This document shows positions 13,035-13,350 of a DNA stretch of 13,350 nucleotides, piece by piece. Under the pieces are notes generated by a model. That model worked only from the letters and a program-made list of their open reading frames with translations. It searched no databases and was not told the origin of the DNA. The translations under genes were made by a program, and so were the position numbers. Source of the DNA: Dehalococcoidales bacterium. Lineage in GTDB: Bacteria > Chloroflexota > Dehalococcoidia > Dehalococcoidales > RBG-16-60-22. Position 1 is the first letter of the stretch; each line of letters begins with the position of its first letter. The stretch lies in contig JADHXF010000044.1 of NCBI GenBank assembly GCA_016783105.1, forward strand, positions 1 through 13,350, read 5' to 3'.

Positions 13035-13350
13035 TGGAATTCATGGGTTATGAGAGGCCCGATGGTTCGGTTGGCATACGCAACCATGTGGCCGTAATCT
13101 CCAGCGGTCGCTGCGGTAACGAACTGGCGGCTATCATTGCCGATGCTGTGCCGGGTGCCGTGCCCGTTCTCCATACCCACCCCTGCGTGCGCCTCGGCGA
13201 TGATAACACCATAGTGTAGTGAATCTAACGCTTCGTTAGCTTTCTTGACCTTGGAAAGAATGATTTCCATGGAAGCTGTCCAGACAAATGGTTTCGGGTT
13301 GGCATTGTTAACCTCAAGGTATTCCATGATTACCGCAACGAGATCATCAA
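12974..13350 (-). CDS. IS630-family transposase, C-terminal part, reading through into host DNA
   Basis: From the right edge the minus-strand frame is open and reads DDLVAVIMEYLEVNNANP, then KPFVWTASMEIILSKVKKAN. The NPKPFVWT motif followed by an IL-x2-V basic helix is the usual C-terminal end of IS630-family DDE transposases. Genuine transposase sequence should end near SLH (about 13214). No stop codon follows; the frame continues through about 79 codons antisense to the UxaA-like gene and ends at 12974-12976. Only about 45 residues of the transposase are inside the window, so the DDE residues are not visible. The family call rests on this short motif; IS630 is favoured but a related IS family is possible. 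Confidence 0.75.
   Translation of the reverse strand, partial: DDLVAVIMEYLEVNNANPKPFVWTASMEIILSKVKKANEALDSLHYGVIIAEAHAGVGMENGHGTRHSIGNDSRQFVTAATAGDYGHMVAYANRTIGPLITHEFHYFTSLLPGRSALSTLCVCT
13034..13219 (+). pseudogene. UxaA/SuyB-like lyase large subunit, truncated by an insertion element
   Basis: The reading frame begins MEFMGYERPDGSVGIRNHVA, the highly characteristic start of the large domain of UxaA, GarD and SuyB proteins, and continues VPVLHTHPCVRLGDD, the conserved His/Cys metal-site region. It stops after 61 codons (TAG at 13217-13219), whereas the domain normally runs to about 380 residues. The break coincides with the 3' end of an IS630-like transposase arriving on the minus strand, so host sequence probably ends at about 13211-13213 and the last one or two codons and the stop come from the element. 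AAGGAGGT (13020-13027) at 6 bases and overlap with the small-subunit stop show that it was a coupled, expressed gene. The rest may lie beyond the element, outside the window. Confidence 0.85.
13214..13350 (-). mobile_element. IS630-like insertion sequence, one end only
   Basis: The element's transposase 3' end faces the interrupted lyase gene. IS630 elements insert at TA; a TA at 13212-13213 sits exactly where the lyase frame stops making sense, so the end of the element is probably 13214, beginning GTGTAGTGAATC. A hairpin CTAACG-ctt-CGTTAG (13225-13239) lies near the end and may be part of the terminal repeat. The other end and the second TA copy are outside the window. Confidence 0.65.

Noticed and set aside
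1..13350. CRISPR array, tRNA or rRNA genes, prophage or toxin-antitoxin genes
   Set aside because: I saw no regularly spaced repeats, tRNA cloverleaf, rRNA core or matching protein families anywhere in the window.

Overview
The window looks like a bacterial contig of moderately high GC (judged by eye) from an anaerobic or facultative lineage. A tungsten- or molybdenum-type aldehyde:ferredoxin oxidoreductase, a HadAB-like MaoC dehydratase pair, a FabL-type enoyl-ACP reductase and a UxaA/SuyAB-type lyase occur together. This would fit a Chloroflexota (Dehalococcoidia-like) or Firmicutes-like environmental genome, but the taxonomy is inference: there is no rRNA or tRNA here to anchor it. Genes are tightly packed and most have clear Shine-Dalgarno sequences and sigma70-like promoters.

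Region 1 (1-2499, minus strand) encodes an aldehyde ferredoxin oxidoreductase followed 40 bases later by an aldo/keto reductase that runs off the left edge. The pair plausibly interconverts carboxylic acids, aldehydes and alcohols. Its promoter lies back to back with the promoter of region 2 in a 328-base divergent intergenic stretch (2500-2827).

Region 2 (2828-8641, plus strand) is the core of the window: a compact type II fatty acid synthesis operon with the order MaoC-like subunit A, MaoC-like subunit B, plsX, acpP, fabL, fabF, fabG, degV. It carries one enzyme for every step of acyl-chain elongation: FabF condenses, FabG reduces the ketone, the MaoC pair dehydrates in place of FabZ/FabA, and FabL reduces the enoyl group in place of FabI/FabK. 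ACP, the acyl-ACP:phosphate acyltransferase PlsX and a DegV/FakB-type fatty acid binding protein link chain synthesis to phospholipid assembly. Initiation genes (fabD, fabH, acc) are not in the window. As sequenced, plsX and degV are each broken by a one-base frameshift in a short homopolymer. These may be sequencing errors or real lesions.

Region 3 (8642-11461, plus strand) starts with a possible terminator and a new promoter. It encodes a RidA-type deaminase and a PLP-dependent threonine-synthase-like enzyme, then, from its own strong promoter, an NHL-repeat beta-propeller protein. A strong bidirectional terminator hairpin sits between that gene and the convergent gene of region 4.

Region 4 (11449-13350) has a minus-strand NAD-dependent D-2-hydroxyacid dehydrogenase divergent from a plus-strand pair resembling the small (SAF) and large subunits of UxaA/SuyAB-type hydroxyacid lyases. 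The large-subunit gene is cut after about 58 codons by what looks like an IS630-family element, whose transposase 3' end enters from the right edge on the minus strand. The junction suggests insertion at a TA dinucleotide, and the transposase frame reads through into host DNA without a stop of its own.
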